Assembly (NCBI GenBank): GCA_017656305.1
Contig: JACDOG010000014.1
Span: forward strand, 1-63,104
Source: Thermoanaerobacteraceae bacterium
Lineage (GTDB): Bacteria; Bacillota; JADQBR01
Length of the DNA: 63,104 nt
Reading direction: 5' to 3'
In this document: positions 26,995-35,843 of the stretch, piece by piece
How the letters are laid out: each line of letters opens with the position of its first letter
Position numbering within the stretch: the first letter of the stretch is position 1
Program-made: the position numbers and the translations under genes
The notes under the pieces: model-generated
Databases searched by the model: none
The model's input: the letters and a program-made list of their open reading frames with translations, nothing else
What the model was told of the DNA's origin: nothing

Positions 26995-28950
26995 ATGAAG
27001 CAGCCGCTCTGGGAACCCAGCGCGGAACGCAAGGCCCGGGCCAACATGACCAGGTTTATGCAGCTGGTTAATGACCGTTACGGCAAGAATTTTCAGACCT
27101 ACGACGAGCTGTACACCTGGTCCATTGAGAACATTCCGGACTTTTGGGAGTTAATGTGGGAGTACGGCGAGATTAAGGCAAGCCGGCTCTATACAACCGT
27201 AGTAGAAAACATGGACGACATGTTCAACAGCAGGTGGTTTCAGGGGGCAAAGCTGAACTTTGCTGAAAACCTGCTGCGCTACCGCGACGACCAAACGGCG
27301 CTGATTTTTAAGGGAGAAAGTCAGAAAAGTCGGAAGATTTCCTACAGGGAACTGTATGACCAGGTAGCCCGTTTCAGCCGCTCTCTGCGGGAACTGGGAG
27401 TGAAGGAGGGGGACCGGGTAGCCGGCTTTATGCCTAACATGATTGAAACGGTTGTGGCTATGCTGGCGACTACCAGTATCGGTGCCATCTGGTCATCCTG
27501 CTCCCCGGATTTCGGCTTTCGCGGCGTTATGGACCGGTTCGGCCAGATTCAGCCCCGGGTGTTGATTAGTGCCGACGGGTATTCCTACAACGGCAAGCAG
27601 TATGATTCCCTGGGCAAGGTGAAGCAGATCATTGATGAAATATCGTCTATAGAGAAGGTAATTATCGTGCCCTATACCAAGCAGCAGCATTCCGACATCA
27701 GCGGTATCCCTAACGCCGTGTATTACGAGGACTTTCTGGACAGGAAGGACGGACTGGAAATTGAGTTCAACCAGCTTCCCTTTGACCACCCGGTGTACAT
27801 CATGTATTCCTCGGGAACTACCGGCAAGCCCAAGTGCATCGTACACGGTGCTGGGGGAACCTTGATTCAGCACCTGAAAGAACTGAAGCTGCACACGGAC
27901 CTGTCCCGGGAGGACACCCTGTTTTACTTTACCACCTGCGGCTGGATGATGTGGAACTGGATGGTCAGTGCCTTGGCAGTGGGAGCCACCATCGTATTAT
28001 TCGACGGTTCGCCCTTTTATCCCGACGCCGGTGTCCTGTGGCAGCTGGCGCAGGATGAAAAATTCACCGTCTTCGGTACCAGCGCCAAGTACATTGCTGC
28101 TATCGAACAGGCCGGGTTGAAGCCGAGGGAAACCTATGACCTGAGCAGTCTCAAGGCCATCCTGTCCACCGGTTCGCCGCTGTCCGTGGAAAGCTTTCGC
28201 TATGTCTACCGCGACGTCAAAACGGACGTGTGCCTGTCGTCCATTTCCGGGGGCACGGATATCATTTCCTGTTTTGCCCTGGGTAACCCCATCGGCCCGG
28301 TCTACGAGGGTGAGCTGCAGTGCCGGGGCCTGGGCATGAAGGTGGAGGCCTACGACGATTACGGCAATTCCATTGTAGGCAAAAAGGGAGAGCTGGTGTG
28401 CGTCGCCCCCTTCCCGTCTATGCCGGTCTATTTCTGGAACGACCCGGACAACAGGAAGTACCATAGTGCTTACTTTGAAACCTACGATAACGTCTGGCAC
28501 CACGGTGATTACGTGGAAATTACCGATACCGGCGGCGTGATTATCTACGGGCGTTCCGATGCCACGTTGAATCCCGGCGGCGTGCGTATCGGTACGGCGG
28601 AAATTTACCGGCAGTTGGAGACCATGCCGGAGATAGAGGACAGTCTCGTGGTTGGCCAGGACTGGAACAATGACGTGCGCGTCATTCTGTTTGTCAAGCT
28701 GGCCCCGGGTGAAGAGCTAACCGACGAGCTGGTGCAGAAAATAAAGCAGAATATCAGGAAGAATGCCTCGCCGCGTCACGTACCGGCAAAGATAATTCAA
28801 ATAGACGACATTCCCTACACCATCAACGGCAAAAAGGTGGAAATTGCCGTCAAGAAAATTATCCACGGCGAGGAAGTGTTTAACCGGGACGCCCTGGCCA
28901 ACCCTGAAGCCCTGGACTTATACAAGGACCTGCCCGAGCTTCAGACTTAG
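26995..28950 (+). CDS. Acetoacetyl-CoA synthetase (acetoacetate-CoA ligase)
   Basis: 651 residues, the family's usual length. ATG 26995 follows AGGAGGGG. The N-terminus (WEPSAERKARANMTRFM) and the ANL-superfamily core (YSSGTTGKPKCIVHG, SISGGTDIISCF, GRSDATLNPGGVRIG, and the adenylation Lys near TINGKKVE) match acetoacetate-CoA ligases. It activates acetoacetate with ATP, which fits the HMG-CoA lyase genes downstream: acetoacetate released from HMG-CoA would be recycled to acetoacetyl-CoA and then acetyl-CoA. Driven by the -24/-12 promoter at 26896. Confidence 0.9.
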   Translation: MKQPLWEPSAERKARANMTRFMQLVNDRYGKNFQTYDELYTWSIENIPDFWELMWEYGEIKASRLYTTVVENMDDMFNSRWFQGAKLNFAENLLRYRDDQTALIFKGESQKSRKISYRELYDQVARFSRSLRELGVKEGDRVAGFMPNMIETVVAMLATTSIGAIWSSCSPDFGFRGVMDRFGQIQPRVLISADGYSYNGKQYDSLGKVKQIIDEISSIEKVIIVPYTKQQHSDISGIPNAVYYEDFLDRKDGLEIEFNQLPFDHPVYIMYSSGTTGKPKCIVHGAGGTLIQHLKELKLHTDLSREDTLFYFTTCGWMMWNWMVSALAVGATIVLFDGSPFYPDAGVLWQLAQDEKFTVFGTSAKYIAAIEQAGLKPRETYDLSSLKAILSTGSPLSVESFRYVYRDVKTDVCLSSISGGTDIISCFALGNPIGPVYEGELQCRGLGMKVEAYDDYGNSIVGKKGELVCVAPFPSMPVYFWNDPDNRKYHSAYFETYDNVWHHGDYVEITDTGGVIIYGRSDATLNPGGVRIGTAEIYRQLETMPEIEDSLVVGQDWNNDVRVILFVKLAPGEELTDELVQKIKQNIRKNASPRHVPAKIIQIDDIPYTINGKKVEIAVKKIIHGEEVFNRDALANPEALDLYKDLPELQT

Positions 28951-29037
28951 TTTCCGTGATGTAAGTTGCCATCAGGTTATGTAACTTTACATCAGATTAC
29001 CGCCGGTATTTGTTGAACGGCACTTGTCTCTGGCTTT

Positions 29038-29245
29038 TTGGTCGATGTTACCACAAGCGGATATAGGCCGAGCAAAGTAGCAGCACGAGACGGCCACGAG
29101 GCTGGAGGCGGGGCGAGCAACGGGAGGTCCGAGGCGGCGCATCTGAGGCAGGAGGACGAATATGCCGCGTACTTGCCGGAAGCCGAACGGGAGTTCGTTT
29201 CTGCTTTGCGCAGGTCTTATGACGACATGTGGTAACATCGACCAA
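29038..29245. mobile_element. MITE-like element with 18-base terminal inverted repeats
   Basis: TTGGTCGATGTTACCACA (29038-29055) is the exact reverse complement of TGTGGTAACATCGACCAA (29228-29245). The 208-base unit between the AT-rich flanks is GC-rich and unlike its surroundings. Both strands have open frames but neither has a ribosome-binding site or a recognisable product. No clear target duplication was seen. It fills most of the 388-base gap between the two acyl-CoA synthetase genes. The rest holds a hairpin (28958-28993) and a weak -24/-12-like motif at 29268-29283. Confidence 0.6.
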
Positions 29246-29267
29246 TTATGCACCTGTACAATTTAAA

Positions 29268-29283
29268 TGGCATGAATCCTGCT
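29268..29283 (+). promoter_or_regulatory. Weak sigma-54-like motif before the acyl-CoA synthetase gene
   Basis: TGGCATGAATCCTGCT keeps GG and GC ten bases apart but departs from consensus at both elements. Only supported by the clear sigma-54 promoters on either side. Confidence 0.3.
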
Positions 29284-29338
29284 TGCTAAATAGCATGAAA
29301 AGTCAAAATTTTAAATCAATTAAAAGGAGGGGATTCTA

Positions 29339-30997
29339 TTGTCTTTCAAGCCAAAATTCAATATCACTTTTGGCGACCTGCTGGACCAGACGGCGGCCAG
29401 GTACCCGGACAAGGACGGCCTGGTAAACGTGCAGCGCGGGGAGCGGTTTACCTACCGGGAATTGAAGGAGGTCTGTGACAGGGCTGCCAAGAGTTTTCTC
29501 AAGCTGGGGGTCAAAAAGGGCGACCATGTGGCCATCTGGGCCACCAATGTCAACGAGTGGGTAATTGCCCTCTTCGGTGCCGCCAAAATCGGCGCTGTAA
29601 TAGTGACCGTCAACACCAACTATCGCAGTCACGAGCTGGAGTACCTGCTGAAACAGTCGGATACCATGACGCTGTTTCTCATTGAAGAATACCGCGGCAA
29701 CAATTACGTGGAAACAGTTTATGATGTTGTACCCGAGCTGAAAACCAGCGAACCCGGCAACCTCAACTCGGAGAGGTTACCCTACCTGAAAAACGTTATT
29801 TTTATTGGCGACAAGAAGTTTCCCGGCATGTACACCTGGAACGAGTTCATGGAGCTGGGCAGGGAGGTCAGCGACGCGGAGCTGGCCCGGGCCCAGGCCA
29901 TGTGTGACCCTGACGATGTTATCAACATGCAGTACACCTCTGGGACCACTGGGTTTCCCAAGGGCGTCATGCTGACGCACAACAACGTGATTAACAACGC
30001 CTATTACGTGGGCGCATGCCAGAACTATACCGACCAAGAACGACTCTGTATCCCCGTACCCTTCTTCCACTGCTTTGGCCTGACCATGAGCATCACTACC
30101 TGTGTGGTTTACGGCGCAACCATGGTACCGGTGGAGCAGTTCAATCCCGAGTGGGTGCTGGAAGCCGTAGAAAAGGAAAGGTGCACGGCGCTCCAGGGAG
30201 TGCCCACCATGTGGATTGCCGAGCTGGAACATCCCGACTTTGACAAGTACGACCTGAGCAGCCTGCGCACGGGCATCATGGCCGGTTCCCCCTGTCCCAT
30301 CACGGTAATGCGGCAGGTAGTAGAGAAAATGGCACCGGAAGTGACCATTGCCTACGGTCAGACCGAAGCTTCCCCGGTGGTAACGCAGACGCGGCCCGAT
30401 GACAGCATCGAGCGCCGGGTCAGCACTGTAGGTCGGGCTATTCCGGGAGTGGAGGTTAAGATTGTGGACCCGCAGACTGGCAAAGAGTGCCCGCCCAACG
30501 TCCAGGGCGAGGTCTGCATGCGCGGCTACGTGGTAATGAAGGGCTACTACAAGATGCCGGAAGCCACCGCTGCAGTCATTGACGAGGACGGCTGGCTGCA
30601 TTCCGGTGACCTGGGCACCATGGATGAGGACGGCTACGTGAAAATCACCGGGCGGTTGAAAGATATGATTATCCGTGGCGGCGAGAATATTTACCCCCGA
30701 GAAATAGAAGAATTTCTCTACACCAACCCCAAAGTGCAGGATGTTCAGGTAATTGGCGTGCCGAGTAAAAAATATGGTGAAGAAGTAATGGCCTGTATCA
30801 AGCTCAAAGAGAATGTCGCCGCCACGGAAGAAGAAATCAAAGAGTTTTGCAAGGGCAAAATCGCCCGTCACAAGATTCCCAAGTACGTGCGGTTCATGAA
30901 CGATTACCCCATGACCGCCAGCGGGAAGATTCAGAAATTCAAGCTCCGCGAGTGGGCGATTAAAGAACTGAATCTGGAAGGTGAAATCCAGGAATAG
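29339..30997 (+). CDS. Acyl-CoA synthetase (AMP-forming), probably for isovalerate or another short/medium acid
   Basis: 552 residues from TTG 29339, preceded by AAAAGGAGGGG. ANL motifs are intact: QYTSGTTGFPKGVMLTH, YGQTEASPVVTQT, GWLHSGDLGTMDEDGYVKITGR, and the catalytic Lys in TASGKIQKF. Substrate cannot be read from the sequence; position at the front of an isovaleryl-CoA oxidation cluster suggests activation of isovalerate or a related branched acid. An inverted repeat (GAGTATT/AATACTC, 30998-31025) starts at its stop codon. Confidence 0.88.
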   Translation: MSFKPKFNITFGDLLDQTAARYPDKDGLVNVQRGERFTYRELKEVCDRAAKSFLKLGVKKGDHVAIWATNVNEWVIALFGAAKIGAVIVTVNTNYRSHELEYLLKQSDTMTLFLIEEYRGNNYVETVYDVVPELKTSEPGNLNSERLPYLKNVIFIGDKKFPGMYTWNEFMELGREVSDAELARAQAMCDPDDVINMQYTSGTTGFPKGVMLTHNNVINNAYYVGACQNYTDQERLCIPVPFFHCFGLTMSITTCVVYGATMVPVEQFNPEWVLEAVEKERCTALQGVPTMWIAELEHPDFDKYDLSSLRTGIMAGSPCPITVMRQVVEKMAPEVTIAYGQTEASPVVTQTRPDDSIERRVSTVGRAIPGVEVKIVDPQTGKECPPNVQGEVCMRGYVVMKGYYKMPEATAAVIDEDGWLHSGDLGTMDEDGYVKITGRLKDMIIRGGENIYPREIEEFLYTNPKVQDVQVIGVPSKKYGEEVMACIKLKENVAATEEEIKEFCKGKIARHKIPKYVRFMNDYPMTASGKIQKFKLREWAIKELNLEGEIQE

Positions 30998-31043
30998 GAG
31001 TATTACGATAAATTTCGCAATACTCATAATATTATAAAACATG

Positions 31044-31059
31044 TGGCACAGGAATTGCA
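31044..31059 (+). promoter_or_regulatory. Sigma-54 (-24/-12) promoter of the carboxyltransferase operon
   Basis: TGGCACAGGAATTGCA matches TGGCACG-N4-TTGCA with one change and lies 28 bases before the GTG start. It would drive the carboxyltransferase, hydratase, dehydrogenase and lyase genes. Confidence 0.87.
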
Positions 31060-31087
31060 ATAGTTTCAGTACAGGAGGTGGGCAAAA

Positions 31088-32614
31088 GTGAATTTAAAGG
31101 AGTATTATGAAGAGCATCTCTTGCGGATAAAAAAGGGTGGGGCGGAAAAATACCACAAGAAAAATGCCCAGAAAGGCAAGCTGTTTGTGCGGGACCGCCT
31201 GAAACTGTTGCTGGACCCGGGACCGGTGTGTGAGGACGGCCTGTGGGCCAACTGCCTCAAGGAAGACCTGCCTGCTGACGGTGTGGTAACCGTGGTGGGC
31301 AAGATTCACGGCCAGACTGTGTGTGTCATGGCCAATGACTCCACGGTGAAGGCCGGTTCCTGGGGCTGGCGGACTGTGGAAAAGATTATCCGCATTCAGG
31401 AAACTGCCATGCGTCTTAAGGTTCCCATTATCTACATGGTGGATTCTGCCGGTGCCCGTATTACCGACCAGGTGGAGATGTTTCCCGGGCGCCGGGGAGC
31501 CGGCCGGATTTTCCATAACCAGATCAAGCTGTCCGGCATGGTGCCGCAAATCTGCTTGCTTTTCGGACCGTCGGCGGCAGGCGGGGCGTACATTCCCGCT
31601 TTCTGCGACGTGGTGTTCATGGTGGAAGGCAACGCCAGCATGTACCTGGGTTCGCCCCGCATGACGGAAATGGTCATCGGCGAGAAGGTGACCCTGGAGG
31701 AGCTGGGCGGGGCCCGCATGCACTGCTCCCAGAGCGGGTGCGGCGACTACCTGGCCAGCGACGAGCAGGAGGCCATAGCCGCAGCTCGACAGTACCTGAC
31801 CTACTTTCCGCCCAACTACCGGGAAAAGCCAGCCATAGAGAAGACGGTCAACCCGCCGGTAAACATCGACCTGGAAGCGCTGGTGCCGGAGAAACAAAGC
31901 GATGGCTTTGACATGTATAAATTTATCTACGGATTGATTGACCAAGACAGTTTCTTTGAAATTAAAAAGCTATTTGCGCCGGAGATTATCACGGGCTTTG
32001 CCAGGCTGGGCGGCCGGCCCATCGGACTTCTGGCCAACCAGCCGAAAGTGAAAGGCGGCATCCTGTTTGTGGATTCTGCAGATAAGGCCACGCGGTTTAT
32101 CGACCTGTGCGATTCCTTCAACATCCCGCTGTTGTTCCTGCAGGACGTTCCCGGCTTCATGGTGGGGACGGAAGTGGAACGGGCGGGCATCATCCGCCAC
32201 GGTGCCAAAATGCTAACGGCCATGGCCACGGCCACCGTGCCCAAAATTTCGGTAATCATCCGCAAGGCCTACGGCGCAGGACTGTATGCCATGTGCGGGC
32301 CCGCATTTGAGCCGGATGCGGTGCTGGCCCTGCCTACAGCCCAGATAGCGGTCATGGGACCGGAAGCGGCGGTCAATGCTGTCTACAGCAACAAGATTGC
32401 GGAAATGAAAGAACCGGAACGCTCGGAGTTTATCCAGCGCAAGCGCCGGGAATACCAGGAGGACATCAACATCTACCGGTTGGCCTCCGAACTGATTGTG
32501 GACGACATTGTACGGGCCAACGAGCTCCGAAGAGAACTGATCAACCGGTTTAACCTTTATGACAGCAAGGACGTGGACTTTTCACAGCGCAAGCACCCGG
32601 TACGACCTGTTTAG
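31088..32614 (+). CDS. Acyl-CoA carboxyltransferase beta subunit (methylcrotonyl-CoA carboxylase-like)
   Basis: 508 residues from GTG 31088 (ACAGGAGG upstream). It has both halves of the biotin-dependent carboxyltransferase fold: N-terminal VDSAGARITDQVEMFPGRRG with the oxyanion glycines FGPSAAGGAYIPA, and C-terminal QDVPGFMVGTEVERAGIIRHG. The neighbours (methylglutaconyl-type hydratase, isovaleryl-type dehydrogenase, HMG-CoA lyase) point to methylcrotonyl-CoA as substrate. Propionyl- or other acyl-CoA use is possible. No biotin carboxylase or biotin carrier gene is anywhere in the window, so the partner must be encoded elsewhere or differ from the usual one. Confidence 0.85.
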   Translation: MNLKEYYEEHLLRIKKGGAEKYHKKNAQKGKLFVRDRLKLLLDPGPVCEDGLWANCLKEDLPADGVVTVVGKIHGQTVCVMANDSTVKAGSWGWRTVEKIIRIQETAMRLKVPIIYMVDSAGARITDQVEMFPGRRGAGRIFHNQIKLSGMVPQICLLFGPSAAGGAYIPAFCDVVFMVEGNASMYLGSPRMTEMVIGEKVTLEELGGARMHCSQSGCGDYLASDEQEAIAAARQYLTYFPPNYREKPAIEKTVNPPVNIDLEALVPEKQSDGFDMYKFIYGLIDQDSFFEIKKLFAPEIITGFARLGGRPIGLLANQPKVKGGILFVDSADKATRFIDLCDSFNIPLLFLQDVPGFMVGTEVERAGIIRHGAKMLTAMATATVPKISVIIRKAYGAGLYAMCGPAFEPDAVLALPTAQIAVMGPEAAVNAVYSNKIAEMKEPERSEFIQRKRREYQEDINIYRLASELIVDDIVRANELRRELINRFNLYDSKDVDFSQRKHPVRPV

Positions 32615-32627
32615 GGAGGGGAATTTC

Positions 32628-33413
32628 ATGTTGGAACTGGCAACCATAAAGGTTGAGCAGAGAGACCACGGGGCCCTGGTAACCTTCAACCGGCCCCATG
32701 CTTTGAATGCCTTGAACACCCAGATGGCCAGGGACCTGATACAGGTGTTGAATGAATTGGAGACCAATATCGATATCTGGTCGGTGATTCTCACCGGCGC
32801 CGGCGAGAAGGCCTTTTGCGTTGGTGCGGACCTCAAGGAAAGGAAAAACATGGACCAGCTGCAGATGCGCCAGCAGCGGGAGCTGTTTGTCAAGGCCTTT
32901 ACGGCGACCAAGCAGTTTCCCAAACCCATCATTGCTGCGGTAAACGGCTATGCTCTGGGCGGCGGGTTTGAATTTGCCCTGTGCTGTGACATGATCATTG
33001 CTGCCGAAAATGCCGTGCTGGGACTGCCTGAGGTGGGCCTAGGGATTATTCCCGGCGGTGGCGGAACCCAGAACCTGCCCCGGTGGATCGGCAGCGCCAG
33101 AGCCAAGGAACTGATCTTTACCGGCCGGAAGATTTCCGCCGCCGAGGCGGAACGGCTGGGTGCCGTCAGCAGGGTGGTACCGCAGGAGCAGCTGCTGGAT
33201 GCAGCCTGGGCGCTGGTTGAAGAAATCAATAAAAACGCACCCGTGGCAGTGCAGCAGGCCAAGAAGGCCATCGACGTGGGCCTGGAAATCGGCCTGCCCG
33301 CGGGGTTGATCCTGGAAGCGGAAACCTACAAGGTGTGCCTGACTACCGAGGACCGTCAGGAAGGGTTGCGGGCCTTTAACGAAAAAAGAAAGCCCGTCTA
33401 CAAGGGCTACTAG
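32628..33413 (+). CDS. Enoyl-CoA hydratase family protein, probable methylglutaconyl-CoA hydratase
   Basis: 261 residues from ATG 32628 (AGGGAGGGG upstream), 13 bases after the carboxyltransferase stop. Crotonase-fold signatures: oxyanion-hole segments CVGADLKERK and NGYALGGGFEFAL, and the acid residue pattern LPEVGLGIIPGGGGTQNLPR. The ADLKER phrase and length fit the AUH/methylglutaconyl-CoA hydratase subgroup, in line with the leucine-type pathway around it. A generic enoyl-CoA hydratase is the alternative. Confidence 0.87.
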   Translation: MLELATIKVEQRDHGALVTFNRPHALNALNTQMARDLIQVLNELETNIDIWSVILTGAGEKAFCVGADLKERKNMDQLQMRQQRELFVKAFTATKQFPKPIIAAVNGYALGGGFEFALCCDMIIAAENAVLGLPEVGLGIIPGGGGTQNLPRWIGSARAKELIFTGRKISAAEAERLGAVSRVVPQEQLLDAAWALVEEINKNAPVAVQQAKKAIDVGLEIGLPAGLILEAETYKVCLTTEDRQEGLRAFNEKRKPVYKGY

Positions 33414-33425
33414 GAGGGAAGTTAC

Positions 33426-34574
33426 GTGGATTTCAGACTGAGCGAAGAGCAGCAGGCTTTGGTAAAAATGGTGGAGCGGTTTGCCAGGGAAAAGGTTGCT
33501 CCCGGGGCTGCTGACCGGGATGCCAATAATAAATGGGACCAGTGTTTATGGGAGCAGATGGGTGAGCTGGGCTTTTTGGGCCTGCCCATCCCCGAGGAAT
33601 ACGGCGGCAGCGGTGCCGGTGCCGTTACCTGCCTGGCGGCCCTGCAGGCCTTCTGCAAGGGCGGCAAGGATGCCGGCCTGTTCCTGTCCTGGGGTGCGCA
33701 CCTCTTTTTGTGCGCCGTACCCATCTGGCTGCACGGCAACGAGGCGCAGAAGCGAAAGTACCTGCCCAAACTGGCCAGCGGCGAGTGGATAGGCGCCCTG
33801 GGCCTCACGGAACCCAACGTTGGTTCTGATGCTGCCGGCATTCAGACCACCGCCGTGAAAGACGGCGACTACTACATTCTCAACGGCAGCAAGACCTTCA
33901 TCACCAACGGGCCCATTGCCGACGTGGTGCTGGTCATGGCTTCCACTGACAAGAGCAAGCGGGCCAAGGGCGTGACGGCGTTTATTGTAGAAAAGGATAC
34001 TCCCGGCTTCTCTGTCAGCCGTAAGCTGGATAAGATGGGACATCGTTCCTCGCCAACAGCCGAGCTGGCCTTTGAAGACTGCCGCGTGCCGGCGGAAAAC
34101 GTGCTGGGCGAGGTCAACAAGGGTTTTGCCGCTACTACCGATGCCCTGGTTTGGGAGCGGGGCGTGTTCCTGGCCGGAGCCATCGGGTTGATGGAAGCCC
34201 TGCTGGAGGAGTCTGTCAAGTACGCCAGGGAGAGACACCAGTTCGGCAAGCCCATTGCCGAGTTTCAGCTGATTCGGAATAAACTGGCGGACATGAAGGT
34301 GGCCATTGAGGCTGCCAAGCTGCTAGCTTACCGGGCCGCCTGGAAGCACGATGTGGGTGAAGACGGCAAGTTTGACGCCTCCCTGGCCAAAGCCTTTTAT
34401 GCCGAGGAAGCGGTCAAGGTGGCTAATGACGCTCTGCAGATTTTCGGCGGCTACGGGTATATTTCCGAGTATCCCATTGAAAGGCTGTACCGCGACGTGA
34501 AACTTTTAACCATCGGCGGCGGGACCACAGAAATTCAGAAACTGGTAATCTCCAGCAAGCTAATCCGTAGCTAA
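33426..34574 (+). CDS. Acyl-CoA dehydrogenase, isovaleryl-CoA dehydrogenase type
   Basis: 382 residues from GTG 33426. FAD/substrate segments GLTEPNVGSDAAGIQT, FEDCRVPAENVLG, and QIFGGYGYISEYPIERLYRD are typical. The usual catalytic Glu of short/medium-chain enzymes (in YEGT) is replaced: the sequence reads TIGGGTTEIQ. In isovaleryl-CoA dehydrogenase the base instead sits on helix G, and here WERGVF supplies Glu244 at that place. This supports isovaleryl-CoA (or long-chain) type over butyryl-CoA type. No ETF gene is adjacent. Confidence 0.88.
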   Translation: MDFRLSEEQQALVKMVERFAREKVAPGAADRDANNKWDQCLWEQMGELGFLGLPIPEEYGGSGAGAVTCLAALQAFCKGGKDAGLFLSWGAHLFLCAVPIWLHGNEAQKRKYLPKLASGEWIGALGLTEPNVGSDAAGIQTTAVKDGDYYILNGSKTFITNGPIADVVLVMASTDKSKRAKGVTAFIVEKDTPGFSVSRKLDKMGHRSSPTAELAFEDCRVPAENVLGEVNKGFAATTDALVWERGVFLAGAIGLMEALLEESVKYARERHQFGKPIAEFQLIRNKLADMKVAIEAAKLLAYRAAWKHDVGEDGKFDASLAKAFYAEEAVKVANDALQIFGGYGYISEYPIERLYRDVKLLTIGGGTTEIQKLVISSKLIRS

Positions 34575-34633
34575 CGTGCCGTGGGCTTGCTGGTTGAAAC
34601 TAAAGAAACTTCTGTTTGGGAGGGGAGTGTTGT

Positions 34634-35740
34634 ATGTTTGAGATGAAATACCCGAAAAAGGTGCGCCTGGGAGACATTACCATCAGGGACGGGTTCCAGC
34701 ACGAGGAGAAATTTATCTCCACCGATGCCAAGGTAAGGTACGTGGAGGAACTAATCCTGGCCGGTTTCAAACGGGTGGAGGTAACTAACTTCGGCAATCC
34801 CAAGCGGATGCCCCAGTTCAAGGATGCCGACGAGGTTTTCAAGCGCATCCGCAACAGCAAGCGACTGCAGAAAGCAGGAGTCAACTGGGATGAAATTGAG
34901 CTGACTGCCATTACCATCCGCGAACGTGCTGTGGACCGGGCCATCCAGGCCAGGAAGGAGGGCTACGGGCCGGACCGTATCCTGATGATGGTGTCCACAG
35001 ATGAGCAGCATCATTATGCCAATTCCGGAACCACCCTGCCCGATTACTGGCGTGAGGCCGAACGCTGCATCAAGAAGGCTGCCGACGCTGGCATCAAGAT
35101 GTGTGGCTGCGTCAGCACCATCTGGGGCAGCCCCATCAGCGGGCCCACGGAACTGAAGGAAGCGGTGGAGTTTTCCAAACGCTGGTTGGATATCGGTGCG
35201 GCGGACATCGAGCACGCCGACCATGACGGTTCGGCACCGCCGGACCAGGTTTACAAGTACTTTTCCATGATTTTGGACGCCCTGCCCAACACCGACCTGC
35301 ACGTGGCCCACTTCCACGTTACCAGGGGCTGGGGCTGTGCCAACGTCCTGGCAGCGCTACAGGCAGGTATCGACATCTTTGAAGGTACCCTGGGCGGCAT
35401 AGGCGGCCAGCCGGCAAACTTTGTGGATGATACTCCGGTGGGCGGCACCGGGGCATACTACTACAAGGATCCCAACGTGGTCGGGCTGGTCTGCATGGAG
35501 GATATGCTGGTGATGATGGATGAAATGGGTATCGAGACCGGCATCGACGTGGACCGGGTGCTGGAACTGGGCCGCCTCATGGAAAAGACCATCGGCCGCC
35601 GCCTGCGCTCGGAAGCCATTCTCAACGGGCGTATTCCCAAACAGCCGCGTTCCGAGTTCATGCGTGCGGGCCTGGCGGAGTTAAAGGAAAAGCTGGGTGA
35701 AAAGCCCGGGCAGAAATTCCCGGAGGAATGGGAAAAGTAG
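34634..35740 (+). CDS. HMG-CoA-lyase/DRE-TIM family protein lacking the catalytic cysteine
   Basis: 368 residues from ATG 34634 (GGGAGGGGAG upstream). TIM-barrel metallolyase landmarks: IRDGFQHEEKF at the N-terminus, VEVTNFGNPKRMPQF, and the His pair HFHVTRGWGCANV. Where HMG-CoA lyase has GLGGCP, this protein has GIGGQP followed by an insertion with VGGTGAYYYKD. The metal site seems kept but the catalytic Cys is lost, so the reaction is probably an aldol-type cleavage or condensation on another acyl compound. It is 60 bases after the dehydrogenase gene and followed by a terminator-like hairpin at 35755. Confidence 0.72.
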   Translation: MFEMKYPKKVRLGDITIRDGFQHEEKFISTDAKVRYVEELILAGFKRVEVTNFGNPKRMPQFKDADEVFKRIRNSKRLQKAGVNWDEIELTAITIRERAVDRAIQARKEGYGPDRILMMVSTDEQHHYANSGTTLPDYWREAERCIKKAADAGIKMCGCVSTIWGSPISGPTELKEAVEFSKRWLDIGAADIEHADHDGSAPPDQVYKYFSMILDALPNTDLHVAHFHVTRGWGCANVLAALQAGIDIFEGTLGGIGGQPANFVDDTPVGGTGAYYYKDPNVVGLVCMEDMLVMMDEMGIETGIDVDRVLELGRLMEKTIGRRLRSEAILNGRIPKQPRSEFMRAGLAELKEKLGEKPGQKFPEEWEK

Positions 35741-35754
35741 TAAGATAATTTCTC

Positions 35755-35785
35755 GGGCTGGTGTTCTCGGAACATCAGCCCTTTT
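35755..35785 (+). terminator. Terminator or attenuator between the two lyase genes
   Basis: GGGCTGGTGTT (35755-35765) pairs with AACATCAGCCC (35771-35781) with one G-T pair, then TTTT. It would reduce read-through into the next lyase gene. Confidence 0.75.
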
Positions 35786-35843
35786 GCTGTTAAAGAGAAA
35801 CTCCAAAATTGATAAATTGAGAACCGTGAAAGGAGACAGGGTG

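Noticed and set aside
29038-29235. Small open frames on both strands inside the inverted-repeat element
   Set aside because: No ribosome site, no family, and they coincide exactly with the terminal repeats; treated as a non-coding mobile element.
29777-31060. Minus-strand open frame of 427 codons opposite the acyl-CoA synthetase
   Set aside because: Composition is His/Gln/Val rich as expected for a shadow; the plus-strand gene has all ANL motifs.
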